Source: Capnocytophaga canimorsus
GTDB taxonomy: Bacteria; Bacteroidota; Bacteroidia; Flavobacteriales; Flavobacteriaceae
NCBI RefSeq assembly: GCF_002302565.1
Contig: NZ_CP022382.1
Location: 1,745,001 to 1,809,000, forward strand
DNA length: 64,000 nt
Direction: 5' to 3'
Below, piece after piece: positions 34,042 through 43,395 of this stretch (positions within the stretch are counted from its first letter, which is position 1; each line of letters starts with the position of its first letter). The notes beneath the pieces are model-generated. The model was not told the DNA's origin. It saw only the letters and a program-made list of their open reading frames with translations, and made no database searches. The translations under genes were made by a program, and so were the position numbers.

Positions 34042-34430
34042 TGAATGTTTTATTTTTAAGATTTTCGGTGTACGTGGTGTTACTCTCGGCTTTGGTGTTC
34101 TTTGCTGAGCGTTTTTTGGTGGAATATTACAACCTGAATTTACACGTTACACCAGAAAAAGTAGCTCTGTTTCATTTAGGGCTTTCGCTAGGGGTTATGT
34201 TTCCAATATACCTAACAAACCTCATTTCAGCTAAATATACAGCTTTCGCTTTTCTAGCAACTTCTTTAATACGGATGTTTGCTGTAATTGCTTTTGTAAT
34301 TCCGCTTTCAAGAGTAGCAGAAAAAACCCCTATTGTAGAGGTTTTGTTTTTGCTCATTCCCTATATAGTGTATATGATAATTGAAGCCGTTTTTACCATA
34401 AAACTAATGCGTTTATCCCATAAATCTTGA
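34041..34430 (+). CDS. membrane protein upstream of atpB (DUF6168-like)
   Basis: A 129-aa protein with four hydrophobic helices, starting within the last codon of the AtpZ/AtpI gene. It occupies the position where many bacteria have a second AtpI-like protein, so a role in ATP-synthase assembly is likely (inference). The pattern resembles the flavobacterial DUF6168 family (from recall). A new promoter in the gap before atpB means the synthase genes can be expressed separately. Confidence 0.78.
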   Translation: MNVLFLRFSVYVVLLSALVFFAERFLVEYYNLNLHVTPEKVALFHLGLSLGVMFPIYLTNLISAKYTAFAFLATSLIRMFAVIAFVIPLSRVAEKTPIVEVLFLLIPYIVYMIIEAVFTIKLMRLSHKS

Positions 34431-34536
34431 TTTTTTCTGCTGTTAAAATCGTATTGTAAAAGAACATTTTTTTCATTTTAACATATTTGAATTTAAAAAA
34501 GAAACAAAAAAATTTCCAAAAATCGGTTTGAAAATG

Positions 34537-34544
34537 TACATTTG
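34537..34544 (+). promoter_or_regulatory. -7 promoter motif for atpB
   Basis: TACATTTG matches TAnnTTTG 46 bases before the atpB ATG. Confidence 0.5.
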
Positions 34545-34589
34545 CCCAAACTAAATAAAAAACATATTTTATACTTTTTATAAAACACA

Positions 34590-35666
34590 ATGATTTCAAA
34601 GAACATAATCAAGCAAATTGCACTGATTGCAGTTTTTTTATTACCTTTTAAAGGATTTTCTACTGAAAATGAAAAATCGCCCAAAGAGGAAATTGATGTT
34701 ACCGAAATGATTATGCACCATATTAGTGATTCTCACGAGTTTCACGTGTATGGTTCGGGGGAGTCTTCCGTTTCTTTTGCACTTCCTATAATCCTTTGGA
34801 CGGAAAACGGCTTGGTTACTTTTATGTCCAGCGAGTTCCATCACGATAATGATGGGAAGGTGGCTGTGGAGCGCAAGGGTATGAAATTTGTCCGCTATCA
34901 CGAAACCATTTATTACGCAAATGAGCAAAACGGAATCACTTATGATGCCGAGCATAAGGTAGTTAACGCTCGTCCTTTGAATTTTTCGATAACTAAAAAC
35001 GTGTTTTCGTTAATTCTGATTTCGGTTTTGATGCTTCTGATTTTCATTCCTATGGCAAAATCATACGCCAAAAACCAAAGAGCTCCTAAAGGAATTGCTG
35101 GTTTTTTTGAACCCATAGTGCTTTTTGTACGCGATGAGATAGCGGTTCCTAATATCGGAGAGAAAAAATACGCCAAGTATATGCCGTACTTATTGACCGT
35201 ATTTTTCCTGATTTGGATAGGAAACCTCTTTGGCTTAATTCCTTTCTTTCCGTTTGCTGGAACACTAACCAATGATATTCTTTTCACAGGCTTTTTGGCC
35301 GTGGTAACGTTTTTAATAACATTATTTAGCAGTAATAAAAATTATTGGAAGCACATTTTCGCTACACCTGGGGTACCTGTTTGGTTATTACCTATTATGA
35401 TTCCTGTTGAGATTTTGGGAATGTTCACCAAACCTTTTGCCTTAATGGTGCGTTTGTTTGCCAATATTACTGCAGGACACATCATTATTTTAAGTTTGAT
35501 TTCACTCATTTTCATATTTGGAACAGCTTGGGCTTCGTTAGTATCTATTCCTTTTACTTTGTTTATTAGCTGTTTGGAACTTTTGGTAGCTTTGCTACAA
35601 GCCTATGTATTTACACTACTTTCTGCTTTATTTATAGGGCAAGCTGTGGAGGAAGAACATCATTAA
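34590..35666 (+). CDS. atpB: ATP synthase F0 subunit a
   Basis: Membrane subunit forming the proton half-channels against the c-ring. The 358-aa protein is long for the family because of an N-terminal signal-like segment and a ~110-residue periplasmic extension ('HISDSHEFHVYGSGESSVSFALPIILW'), usual in Bacteroidota. The conserved helix with the essential Arg reads 'KPFALMVRLFANITAGHII', and 'CLELLVALLQAYVFTLLSALFI' ends the protein. First gene of atpBEFHAG. Confidence 0.96.
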   Translation: MISKNIIKQIALIAVFLLPFKGFSTENEKSPKEEIDVTEMIMHHISDSHEFHVYGSGESSVSFALPIILWTENGLVTFMSSEFHHDNDGKVAVERKGMKFVRYHETIYYANEQNGITYDAEHKVVNARPLNFSITKNVFSLILISVLMLLIFIPMAKSYAKNQRAPKGIAGFFEPIVLFVRDEIAVPNIGEKKYAKYMPYLLTVFFLIWIGNLFGLIPFFPFAGTLTNDILFTGFLAVVTFLITLFSSNKNYWKHIFATPGVPVWLLPIMIPVEILGMFTKPFALMVRLFANITAGHIIILSLISLIFIFGTAWASLVSIPFTLFISCLELLVALLQAYVFTLLSALFIGQAVEEEHH

Positions 35667-35758
35667 AATGTATTTGGAAAGCATACTGATAGAAATGCTT
35701 CTGAAAATGATTTAAAATTTTGAATTTAATTTTTTATTAACTATTTAATTTTTTTATT

Positions 35759-35959
35759 ATGATTTTAGCAGGAATTGGAGCCGGAATCGCCGCTATGGCA
35801 GCCGGAATCGGAATCGGGAAAATCGGTTCAGCCGCTATGGAAGCTATGGCTCGTCAGCCCGAAATTGCTTCAAAAATTCAAACTGCGATGATTATCGCTG
35901 CCGCTCTTATCGAGGGTGCTGCCCTTTTTGCTGTGGTAGTTGCGTTAATCGCAAAATAA
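35759..35959 (+). CDS. atpE: ATP synthase F0 subunit c
   Basis: Forms the rotating c-ring. The 66-aa hairpin of two helices has a glycine-rich first helix ('AGIGAGIAAMAAGIGIGKIGSAAMEAMARQPE') with the polar loop R32-Q33-P34, and the ion-binding carboxylate Glu52 in 'AALIEGAALF'. The residues after Glu52 (GAA) are not the ST...Y of sodium-binding rings, so proton coupling is more likely. It is followed by a strong hairpin before atpF. Confidence 0.95.
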   Translation: MILAGIGAGIAAMAAGIGIGKIGSAAMEAMARQPEIASKIQTAMIIAAALIEGAALFAVVVALIAK

Positions 35960-35963
35960 TTAA

Positions 35964-36000
35964 AAAATCACCTTATAACGGTTGGTTATAAGGTGATTTT
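35964..36000 (+). terminator. intra-operon hairpin between atpE and atpF
   Basis: Perfect 16-base inverted repeat (35964-35979 and 35985-36000), 5-base loop, with A- and T-runs at the base, starting 4 bases after the atpE stop. It looks like an intrinsic terminator, yet lies inside the atp gene run. Partial termination or 3'-end protection of the atpE message could raise subunit c levels. Confidence 0.7.
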
Positions 36001-36048
36001 AAATAAAAGAGTTTAATTATCAAATAATATATTTTTTAAAGCAAACGT

Positions 36049-36540
36049 ATGAATCTTGTAAGTTTTGAGAGTTCTCTGTTTTGGAACACATTGGTTTTTG
36101 TCATACTCCTCTTTTTATTAACAAAATATGCTTGGAAACCGATTTTATCGGCTGTTAAGCAACGTGAAGACTCTATCAATAAGGCTTTAGATGCAGCAGA
36201 AAATGCTCGTAAACAAATGGCAAATTTGAAAGCTGATAACGAACGATTGGCAGCTGAAGCTCGTGCCGAACGCGACCAAATGCTTAAAGAGGCTAAGGAG
36301 TTAAAAGATAAAATAGTAGCCGAAGCAAAAAATGAAGCTCAAAGAGAAGGCGAAAAACTAATCGTCCAAGCAAAACAAGTTATTGAGGCAGAGAAAAAAG
36401 CTGCTGTTGCCGATTTGAAAGGTAAAGTAGCTGCTCTTTCTATTGAAATTGCTCAAAAAGTAATGCAACAAGAATTGTCCGACGACAAAAAACAAGCTGC
36501 TCTTATCAATGAGTACCTAAAAGAAGCCACTCTAAACTAA
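36049..36540 (+). CDS. atpF: ATP synthase F0 subunit b
   Basis: Peripheral stalk subunit. The 163-aa protein has one N-terminal membrane helix ('ESSLFWNTLVFVILLFLLTKYAWKPIL'), then a long Ala/Lys/Glu-rich coiled coil that binds subunit delta. 'KYAWKPILSAVKQREDSINKALDAAENAR' is typical. It is separated from atpE by the hairpin and from atpH by 13 bases. Confidence 0.95.
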   Translation: MNLVSFESSLFWNTLVFVILLFLLTKYAWKPILSAVKQREDSINKALDAAENARKQMANLKADNERLAAEARAERDQMLKEAKELKDKIVAEAKNEAQREGEKLIVQAKQVIEAEKKAAVADLKGKVAALSIEIAQKVMQQELSDDKKQAALINEYLKEATLN

Positions 36541-36553
36541 AAATCATTACATT

Positions 36554-37111
36554 ATGTACGAAGGATTTAGAGCCGCCAACAGATACGCAAAAGCACTGCT
36601 TGACCACGCTTTAGAGCAAAATATGCTTGAAAAGGTGATGGAAGATATGAAACTGATTCATCAGACTATTGAGCAACATAAAGATTTAAGCAGATTGCTT
36701 ATTTCCCCCATTGTAAAAGTTTCAGTAAAGAAAAATGTATTGCATAAAGTATTTACTGATGTTTCTGCTCCAACACAAAGTTTATTTAAATTGTTGGAAC
36801 AAAACAAAAGGTTACCCATATTGGATATAGTGGCTCAAAAATTTATCACGCAATATAACGAATATAGAAATAACAAAACTGCTTATGTAACTACGGCAAT
36901 ACCTCTTAATGAGGAACTTAAAAAACAAGTACTTGCCAAAGTATATGAGCTTACAGGAAACGCTAACATAACTCTTGAAAATAAAGTAGAACCCAAAATC
37001 ATCGGTGGTTTTATTTTACGTGTGGGAGATTTGCAATACAATGCCAGCGTAGCGAGTAAATTTTCCGCAATTGAACGTAATTTTAAAGAAAATCTATACG
37101 TTCAAATGTAA
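36554..37111 (+). CDS. atpH: ATP synthase F1 subunit delta
   Basis: Links the peripheral stalk to the top of F1. The 185-aa protein has the helical N-terminal domain starting 'ANRYAKALLDHALEQ' and the C-terminal 'LENKVEPKIIGGFILRVGDLQYNASVASKFSAIERNF', both family signatures. It is in the standard order between atpF and atpA. Confidence 0.95.
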   Translation: MYEGFRAANRYAKALLDHALEQNMLEKVMEDMKLIHQTIEQHKDLSRLLISPIVKVSVKKNVLHKVFTDVSAPTQSLFKLLEQNKRLPILDIVAQKFITQYNEYRNNKTAYVTTAIPLNEELKKQVLAKVYELTGNANITLENKVEPKIIGGFILRVGDLQYNASVASKFSAIERNFKENLYVQM

Positions 37112-37174
37112 TTGAATTAGAAAGTGTAGAACATAATTAGCAGTCGACTACCGACATAAATATATAGAATAAAA

Positions 37175-38755
37175 ATGGCAGAAATAAAAGCAGCTGAAAT
37201 TTCAGCAATTTTAAAAGAACAATTGGGTAATTTTGATGTAGCCGCTTCTTTGGAAGAGGTAGGTACTGTCTTACAAGTGGGTGATGGTATTGCTCGTATT
37301 TTTGGCTTATCAAATGCTCAATACGGAGAGTTAGTACAGTTCGACAATGGTTTGCAAGGCATCGTGTTGAACCTTGAGGAGGACAACGTTGGTATTACTT
37401 TATTAGGTCCTTCAACAGATATTAAAGAAGGCGATACAGTGAAAAGAACTGGGCTTATCGCTTCTATTAAGGTAGGTGATGGCATTGTAGGTCGTGTAGT
37501 GGACACACTTGGAAATCCAATAGATGGAAAAGGACCAATCACAGGGCAATTGTACGAAATGCCTTTGGAGCGTAAAGCACCTGGGGTTATCTTCCGTCAG
37601 CCAGTAAATGAGCCATTGCAAACAGGTATCAAATCGGTAGATGCGATGATTCCTATCGGAAGAGGACAGCGTGAGTTGGTTATTGGTGACCGCCAAACAG
37701 GGAAAACTACGGTTTGTATCGATACCATTTTGAATCAAAAAGAATTTTACGATGCAGGAAAACCTGTATATTGTATATATGTAGCCATCGGACAAAAAGC
37801 TTCAACAGTAGCTGCTATTACCAAAACATTGGAAGACCACGGAGCGTTGGCTTATACCACGATTGTAGCTGCAAATGCTTCTGATCCGGCACCGATGCAG
37901 GTGTATGCCCCCTTTGCAGGAGCGGCTATTGGGGAGTATTTCCGTGATACAGGTCGTCCAGCTTTGATTATTTATGATGATTTGTCAAAACAAGCGGTAG
38001 CATACCGTGAGGTGTCATTGTTGCTTAGAAGACCACCAGGACGTGAGGCTTACCCTGGGGACGTTTTCTACTTGCATTCTCGTTTGTTGGAAAGAGCTGC
38101 AAAGGTAATTGCTGATGATAAAATTGCACAAGGAATGAATGACTTGCCAGAGAGTATTAAACATTTGGTAAAAGGAGGAGGGTCGCTTACTGCTTTGCCA
38201 ATCATTGAAACTCAGGCAGGTGACGTTTCTGCATATATCCCAACGAACGTAATTTCAATTACTGACGGACAGATTTTCTTGGAGTCTGATTTGTTTAACT
38301 CTGGGGTACGTCCAGCGATTAACGTAGGTATCTCGGTATCGCGTGTAGGAGGTTCGGCTCAGATTAAATCAATGAAAAAAGTTGCGGGAACATTGAAACT
38401 TGACCAAGCTCAATACCGTGAGTTAGAAGCATTTGCTAAGTTCGGTTCGGATTTGGACGCAGCTACAATGAACGTTATCGAAAAAGGAAAACGTAACGTA
38501 GAAATTCTAAAACAATCCCAAAATGACCCGTACACGGTTGAAAATCAAATTGCGATTATCTATGTAGGTTCTAAAAACTTGTTGCGTCAAGTGCCTGTAA
38601 ATAAAGTGAAAGAATTTGAAAAAGAATATTTGGATTTCTTGAACTTGCAACATCGTGATGTTTTAGATGAATTGAAAGCGGGTCAATTCAATGATAAAAT
38701 CACCGGAACTTTGGAGAAAGTAGCTAAAGAAGTTGCAGAGCGATTTTCAAAATAA
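37175..38755 (+). CDS. atpA: ATP synthase F1 subunit alpha
   Basis: Non-catalytic nucleotide-binding subunit of F1. The 526-aa protein has '[20 protein letters not shown]' with Walker A GDRQTGKT (171-178), the alpha signature '[17 protein letters not shown]', and full length. The 63-base gap before it holds no clear terminator, so it continues the atp transcript. Confidence 0.98.
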   Translation: MAEIKAAEISAILKEQLGNFDVAASLEEVGTVLQVGDGIARIFGLSNAQYGELVQFDNGLQGIVLNLEEDNVGITLLGPSTDIKEGDTVKRTGLIASIKVGDGIVGRVVDTLGNPIDGKGPITGQLYEMPLERKAPGVIFRQPVNEPLQTGIKSVDAMIPIGRGQRELVIGDRQTGKTTVCIDTILNQKEFYDAGKPVYCIYVAIGQKASTVAAITKTLEDHGALAYTTIVAANASDPAPMQVYAPFAGAAIGEYFRDTGRPALIIYDDLSKQAVAYREVSLLLRRPPGREAYPGDVFYLHSRLLERAAKVIADDKIAQGMNDLPESIKHLVKGGGSLTALPIIETQAGDVSAYIPTNVISITDGQIFLESDLFNSGVRPAINVGISVSRVGGSAQIKSMKKVAGTLKLDQAQYRELEAFAKFGSDLDAATMNVIEKGKRNVEILKQSQNDPYTVENQIAIIYVGSKNLLRQVPVNKVKEFEKEYLDFLNLQHRDVLDELKAGQFNDKITGTLEKVAKEVAERFSK

Positions 38756-38786
38756 ATTTAGAAAACAAATTTTGCATTATTAAAAA

Positions 38787-39638
38787 ATGGCAAATTTAAA
38801 AGAAATACGAAGCAGGATTTCATCGGTAAGTTCCACGATGCAGATTACGGGGGCGATGAAAATGGTATCAGCAGCAAAACTCAAAAAAGCCCAAGATGCT
38901 ATTTTGGCGATGAAACCCTATGCTTATAAACTAAAACAATTGTTGGAGCAATTGAGTTCCGCTTTAGGAAGTGATAATGTGTACAATGAACGTCCTGAGG
39001 GGGTTGCTAATGTTTTAATTGTTCCAATTACTTCAAATAGAGGTTTGTGTGGTGCTTTTAATTCCAATATTTCCAAAAAAGCATTAGAACTTGAGACTCA
39101 GAAATATAAAAATTTGAATGTCAAGTTTTATACCATAGGTAAAAAGGGAAATGATGTTTTAAAGAAAACGGATAAAGTTTTCAGACACGAAACACAAATC
39201 TTTGATAATCTGAATTTTGCAGGAGCTTCCGAGTTAGCTTCAGAACTGATGGAGCTATACACCAGCGGTCAGTTTGATAAAATTGTACTGGTTTACAATA
39301 GCTTCAAAAATGCAGCAACTCAAATTGTAATGGAAGAAACTTTCTTACCTATTCAAACAGTTGAAGCTAAAGAATCTGCTACGGATTACATCTTTGAACC
39401 ATCAAAGGAACAGATTGTTGAGGAGCTCATACCCAGATCTTTAAAAATACAGTTTTTTAAAGCTTTACGCGATTCGGTAGCCTCAGAACACGGTGCTCGA
39501 ATGACAGCTATGCACAAGGCAACCGACAATGCGAACGAACTTCGTAGCCAACTTAAATTGACCTACAACAAAGCTCGTCAAGCAGCCATTACTGGTGAAA
39601 TTCTGGAAATCGTAGGGGGGGCTGAAGCTTTAAGCTAA
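38787..39638 (+). CDS. atpG: ATP synthase F1 subunit gamma
   Basis: Central rotor shaft. The 283-aa protein has the N-terminal helix 'LKEIRSRISSVSSTMQITGAMKMVSAAKLKKAQ' and the C-terminal 'HGARMTAMHKATDNANELRSQLKLTYNKARQAAITGEILEIVGGAEAL', both diagnostic. It is the last gene of this atp run; a perfect-stem terminator follows, so atpD and atpC must lie elsewhere. Confidence 0.97.
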   Translation: MANLKEIRSRISSVSSTMQITGAMKMVSAAKLKKAQDAILAMKPYAYKLKQLLEQLSSALGSDNVYNERPEGVANVLIVPITSNRGLCGAFNSNISKKALELETQKYKNLNVKFYTIGKKGNDVLKKTDKVFRHETQIFDNLNFAGASELASELMELYTSGQFDKIVLVYNSFKNAATQIVMEETFLPIQTVEAKESATDYIFEPSKEQIVEELIPRSLKIQFFKALRDSVASEHGARMTAMHKATDNANELRSQLKLTYNKARQAAITGEILEIVGGAEALS

Positions 39639-39679
39639 GTTTTTATTTTTAGCATAGTCTTTTACCTTTAAGATAACCA

Positions 39680-39715
39680 AAAAAGCCAAATCGTTATATA
39701 ACGATTTGGCTTTTT
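39680..39715 (+). terminator. terminator closing the atp operon
   Basis: Perfect 18-base self-complementary repeat (39680-39697 with 39698-39715) with A- and T-runs at its base, 42 bases after atpG. Confidence 0.85.
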
Positions 39716-39814
39716 GATTTTAAGGTTTTTTAGAATAGTTGTAAAGTTAATCGCTTTTTAAGCTACAGCTTTTGCTAAAAAATGATTATCTTTACGCTTA
39801 AAATTTATTGAATA

Positions 39815-42064
39815 ATGAAATTAAAAGTCTTTCTCTTTTCGTTGTTGAGCATCAGTATTTACGCTCAAAATCCTACAGAATATGTCAATCCGTTTATCGG
39901 GACGTCAAATTTCGGAGCAACTCACCCAGGAGCTATAGCGCCACGCGGTATGTTGAGTATTTCTCCTTTCAATGTGTCCTTTGATACTAAAGGTATTGAA
40001 AATCCTTTAGAGAAAGATAGCCGTTGGCTCTCTAATCCGTATGTGAATGAAAATAAATTTCTTACTGGATTTACACACGTGAATATGAGTGGTGTGGGTT
40101 GTCCTGAGCTAGGGGTCATCATCGCGATGCCTACCACAGGAGCGTTGGAAACCAACCACTTGAAATACGGAACTACCTATAGAAATGAAAAAGCTTCTGC
40201 TGGAATTTATAGTGTTGAATTGGATAAATACAACGTGAAAGCAGAAATGACTGCCTCCACCCGAGCCGGAATTAGTCGATATCATTTCCCAAAAGGAGAG
40301 GCTAATGTTTTGATAAACCTAGGGTTAGGGCTTACTAATGAACAAGGTGCGATGGTAAAAATCGTTTCCGATACCGAAATTGAAGGGATGCGGATGGTAG
40401 GCTCGTTTTGTTACAATAGCCCTGAGTTGGCATATCCTGTTTATTTTGTAGCCAAATTTTCAAAACCAGCTACCAGTTATGGTGTTTGGCAAAAACCTTA
40501 CAAATATGACGGCGTTGAAAGCCAATGGATGACCTATAACGACCAAATTCGTTTAAAGGAAGGATTCGCCAGAGAAGTGGTGGGCGATAGTATCGGAACC
40601 TATTTTCGATATAAGTTCGAAAAACCCGAAATGGTGGAACTTAAAGTAGGTGTTTCGTATGTAAGTATCGAAAACGCTCGTGAGAATTTGGAAAAAGAAA
40701 TTGGGAATGCCTCTTTTGAAACAGTTTATCAGCAAACTCAAAAGGCTTGGAATGAAGTGCTGTCGGTAGCTGATGTTCAAGGAGGTACAGCTGACCAAAA
40801 AACCATACTTTATACAGGACTTTATCACGCACTTATTCACCCAAATATTTTAAACGATATAAATGGTGATTATCCTGAGGCTACTACCAACAAAATCGGA
40901 AATACAAAAAATACGCGTTACACTGTATTCTCGCTTTGGGATACTTACCGAAATTATCATCAATTACTTTCCCTTTTCTATCCGCAGGAACAATTAAATA
41001 TGGTCAAATCAATGCTTGATATTTATCAAGAAAGCGGTTGGCTTCCGAAATGGGAGCTGAACTCTACCGAGACTTTCACAATGGTAGGCGACCCTGCCTC
41101 GGTGGTTTTGGCAGATACCTATTTGAAAGGACTAACCCAGTTTGATGTTGAAAAAGCCTACGAAGCAATGCTTAAAGGAGCAAACACGATAAAGAATAAC
41201 CCCATACGTCCTGGTGTTGAAGAATACTGGAAGTTAGGCTATCTGAGTGTTGATGGAGGAGTTTCGGGACCAGTTTCTACTACACAGGAATATAATATCG
41301 CTGATTACGCTATCGCTCAATTGGCAAAAAAACTTGGGAAAAAGAAAGATTTTGAACGATTCAACAAACAATCGCTATCATATCGTAAGTTGTTTGATAA
41401 ACAAACCCGATTGTTACGTCCGCGCCACGCCAATGGGCAATGGTACGCGCCCTTTAACCCCGAAAGCGGAGCCAATTTTGAGAAAAACGTAGGCTATATC
41501 GAAGGAAATGCTTGGCAATATGTTTATATGGTTACGCACGATATAAAAGGAATGATACAAATGATGGGAGGGGCAAAAGCCTTTGAAAAACAATTAGATT
41601 ACATTTTTGATCAAAATCAATACGATATGGCAAATGAACCCGATATTGCTTATCCGTTTTTGTACAATTACATTAAGGGAAGCGAATGGAAAACCCAAAA
41701 ACGTATGGATGATTTGCTTAAAACCTATTTTAAAAACACCCCCGACGGGCTTCCTGGAAATGACGACACAGGGGTAATGTCCGCTTGGATGGTCTATGGA
41801 ATGATGGGATTTTACCCTGTGGTTCCTGCACAGCCCATATATACCTTTACTGCACCCAAGTTTAATAAAATCGTACTGAAATTGGATAAAAAATATTATC
41901 CGAATGAAACTTTAACCATTGAATCGAACGCCTCTGATAAAAATATTTTTATCAGACAAATATTCATTGATAAAAAGCCTTACAATTCATACTTTATAAC
42001 TCACGATCAGCTAAAAAAAGCAAAACACATTCGCTTTGAACTGGGTGAAACTCCTAAAAAATAA
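39815..42064 (+). CDS. GH92 family glycoside hydrolase (alpha-mannosidase)
   Basis: Exported, calcium-dependent exo-alpha-mannosidase of the GH92 type. The 749-aa protein has a signal peptide (about 1-18, ending SIYAQ), then 'YVNPFIGTSNFGATHPGAIAPRGMLSISPF', the domain opening of GH92. The catalytic (alpha/alpha)6 part includes 'YHALIHPNILNDINGDYP', 'FSLWDTYRN', 'GDPASVVLADTYLKG' and 'GNDDTGVMSAWMVYGMMGFYPV', all family hallmarks. No lipobox is seen, so it is periplasmic or secreted. It stands alone, not in a SusC/SusD locus. In Capnocytophaga such enzymes help trim host N-glycans (known for the group, inferred here). Confidence 0.93.
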   Translation: MKLKVFLFSLLSISIYAQNPTEYVNPFIGTSNFGATHPGAIAPRGMLSISPFNVSFDTKGIENPLEKDSRWLSNPYVNENKFLTGFTHVNMSGVGCPELGVIIAMPTTGALETNHLKYGTTYRNEKASAGIYSVELDKYNVKAEMTASTRAGISRYHFPKGEANVLINLGLGLTNEQGAMVKIVSDTEIEGMRMVGSFCYNSPELAYPVYFVAKFSKPATSYGVWQKPYKYDGVESQWMTYNDQIRLKEGFAREVVGDSIGTYFRYKFEKPEMVELKVGVSYVSIENARENLEKEIGNASFETVYQQTQKAWNEVLSVADVQGGTADQKTILYTGLYHALIHPNILNDINGDYPEATTNKIGNTKNTRYTVFSLWDTYRNYHQLLSLFYPQEQLNMVKSMLDIYQESGWLPKWELNSTETFTMVGDPASVVLADTYLKGLTQFDVEKAYEAMLKGANTIKNNPIRPGVEEYWKLGYLSVDGGVSGPVSTTQEYNIADYAIAQLAKKLGKKKDFERFNKQSLSYRKLFDKQTRLLRPRHANGQWYAPFNPESGANFEKNVGYIEGNAWQYVYMVTHDIKGMIQMMGGAKAFEKQLDYIFDQNQYDMANEPDIAYPFLYNYIKGSEWKTQKRMDDLLKTYFKNTPDGLPGNDDTGVMSAWMVYGMMGFYPVVPAQPIYTFTAPKFNKIVLKLDKKYYPNETLTIESNASDKNIFIRQIFIDKKPYNSYFITHDQLKKAKHIRFELGETPKK

Positions 42065-42224
42065 TATTTAAAAAAGGCATTAATTTGTGAATTATATTCG
42101 CCAAATGAAGTGCCTATTTTCAAGTAGATACAGACATTATATCGGAGTAAGGAAACAGAACAGCCCCTTAAAATTGGGTCACCTATGGTTGATGATGTCT
42201 TAAGAAGACGAATTGTTATTTAGT
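42065..42224. other. gap with a possible gene remnant
   Basis: Between GH92 and the thioredoxin gene. On the plus strand a frame ending in TAG at 42220-42222 reads '...SKETEQPLKIGSPMVDDVL...', which looks protein-like but has no start; it may be the tail of a lost gene. Otherwise nothing. Confidence 0.3.
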
Positions 42225-42264
42225 AACTGCCTGAAAAAGTGATTTTTAACTTTTTCAGGCAGTT
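42225..42264 (-). terminator. hairpin terminator behind the thioredoxin-family gene
   Basis: Perfect 16-base arms (42225-42240 and 42249-42264) with an 8-base loop, directly beyond the stop at 42268. Confidence 0.8.
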
Positions 42265-42267
42265 TAT

Positions 42268-43395
42268 TTATATTCGCTCAATAATGTATATAGGATAGTT
42301 TTCGGTGCGTTCTTCCACGGTGATTCCAAAATCATTTAGGTTAGATTTCATTAGATCAAAAAACTTGTAATGAACTTCCCAATCAAACAACTGTTCTGAA
42401 CTTTTTCTGCTGTTTTTCAACACAATAGGCACCTCTGAGAGCTCTGAAAGTTTATAAATAAAATCAAATACCGAAATATCATCAGCTGAAAATTGGGTAT
42501 CATCAATCAAGAACTTCGAATTTTGCTCTCCCCAACCGATTTGGTTGTTGTCCCAATATTTTGAGGTGTTTTCAGGTAAATCAACTACAAAAACCCTTCC
42601 TGATGTACTTTTTTCAAACATATTCATTTTTAAATCTTTCAATAATAGATGAAATATAGCTTTTTCATTTTCAAGGGAATTCAAATTATTTTTTATTAAA
42701 AGTTCGTACGTAATATCATCGTTTTCAATGAAAATTTGCTTTTGATTGATTTTGAGCAAATACGCAAAAATTTGCGACAGATTGCCTCTTATCAAGGTAA
42801 TGTTTTTATTTCGTTCAATTACGGAAAACGAAGACTTGCGTAGGTTGGTCTCGATAAGCTTATAGTCCCCTTCCAAAACGATATCTACTTCATTATCTGT
42901 TGTGTATGATGAATATTTTAAAAAATCGTAAATTGGAACAGTTCGCGCATTTTTAGATAAAAATCCACGAATCATATTAGCGGTAATATTAGCAGGATTT
43001 CCTTTCCATAGCACTTCGCCTTGGGCATTGAGTAAAACTCCGTAAGGCAGTGCTCTTACCTTGTGCTTCTTAAAATTTTCTCCTTCATAATCAATACTTA
43101 CAGCCAATTTGGAGTGGTGTTTTTGTAAGAAAGGCTTTACCACATCGGGGCTTTCTTGAGTTAATGAAATTACATACAAATCATCACGGAATTGCTCTTG
43201 TAAAGTGGTTAAATATGAAGCCACCGTAATGCACGGAGCGCACCAAGTTGCCCAGTAATCAATGAAAAACAGCTTTTTATCTTTAGGGGAAGCCAATTCA
43301 GAATACTCTATGCGTTGTGACATTGTCAATTGCGCCCTTAAAAGGGGAATGCCTAACAATATAAGACAACTGCTAAGTATGATTTTCTTTTTCAT
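42268..43395 (-). CDS. secreted thioredoxin-fold protein with a long C-terminal domain
   Basis: A 375-aa exported protein: signal peptide (about 1-22), then a TlpA-like thioredoxin domain with active site WCAPC (51-55) and the cis-proline loop 'RALPYGVLLNAQGEVLWKG'. Residues ~150-375 are a separate region with 'EHFDLMKSNLNDFGI'-like content near the end ('FFDLMKSNLNDFGITVEERTENYPIYIIERI'); this recalls the DUF3738-type domains joined to redoxins in some Bacteroidota, but that match is uncertain. It probably reduces or reshuffles disulfides of envelope proteins. Single gene. Confidence 0.82.
   Translation of the reverse strand: MKKKIILSSCLILLGIPLLRAQLTMSQRIEYSELASPKDKKLFFIDYWATWCAPCITVASYLTTLQEQFRDDLYVISLTQESPDVVKPFLQKHHSKLAVSIDYEGENFKKHKVRALPYGVLLNAQGEVLWKGNPANITANMIRGFLSKNARTVPIYDFLKYSSYTTDNEVDIVLEGDYKLIETNLRKSSFSVIERNKNITLIRGNLSQIFAYLLKINQKQIFIENDDITYELLIKNNLNSLENEKAIFHLLLKDLKMNMFEKSTSGRVFVVDLPENTSKYWDNNQIGWGEQNSKFLIDDTQFSADDISVFDFIYKLSELSEVPIVLKNSRKSSEQLFDWEVHYKFFDLMKSNLNDFGITVEERTENYPIYIIERI

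Noticed and set aside
39815..42064. Polysaccharide utilisation locus around GH92
   Set aside because: No SusC/SusD pair, other glycosidases or regulators adjoin the gene.
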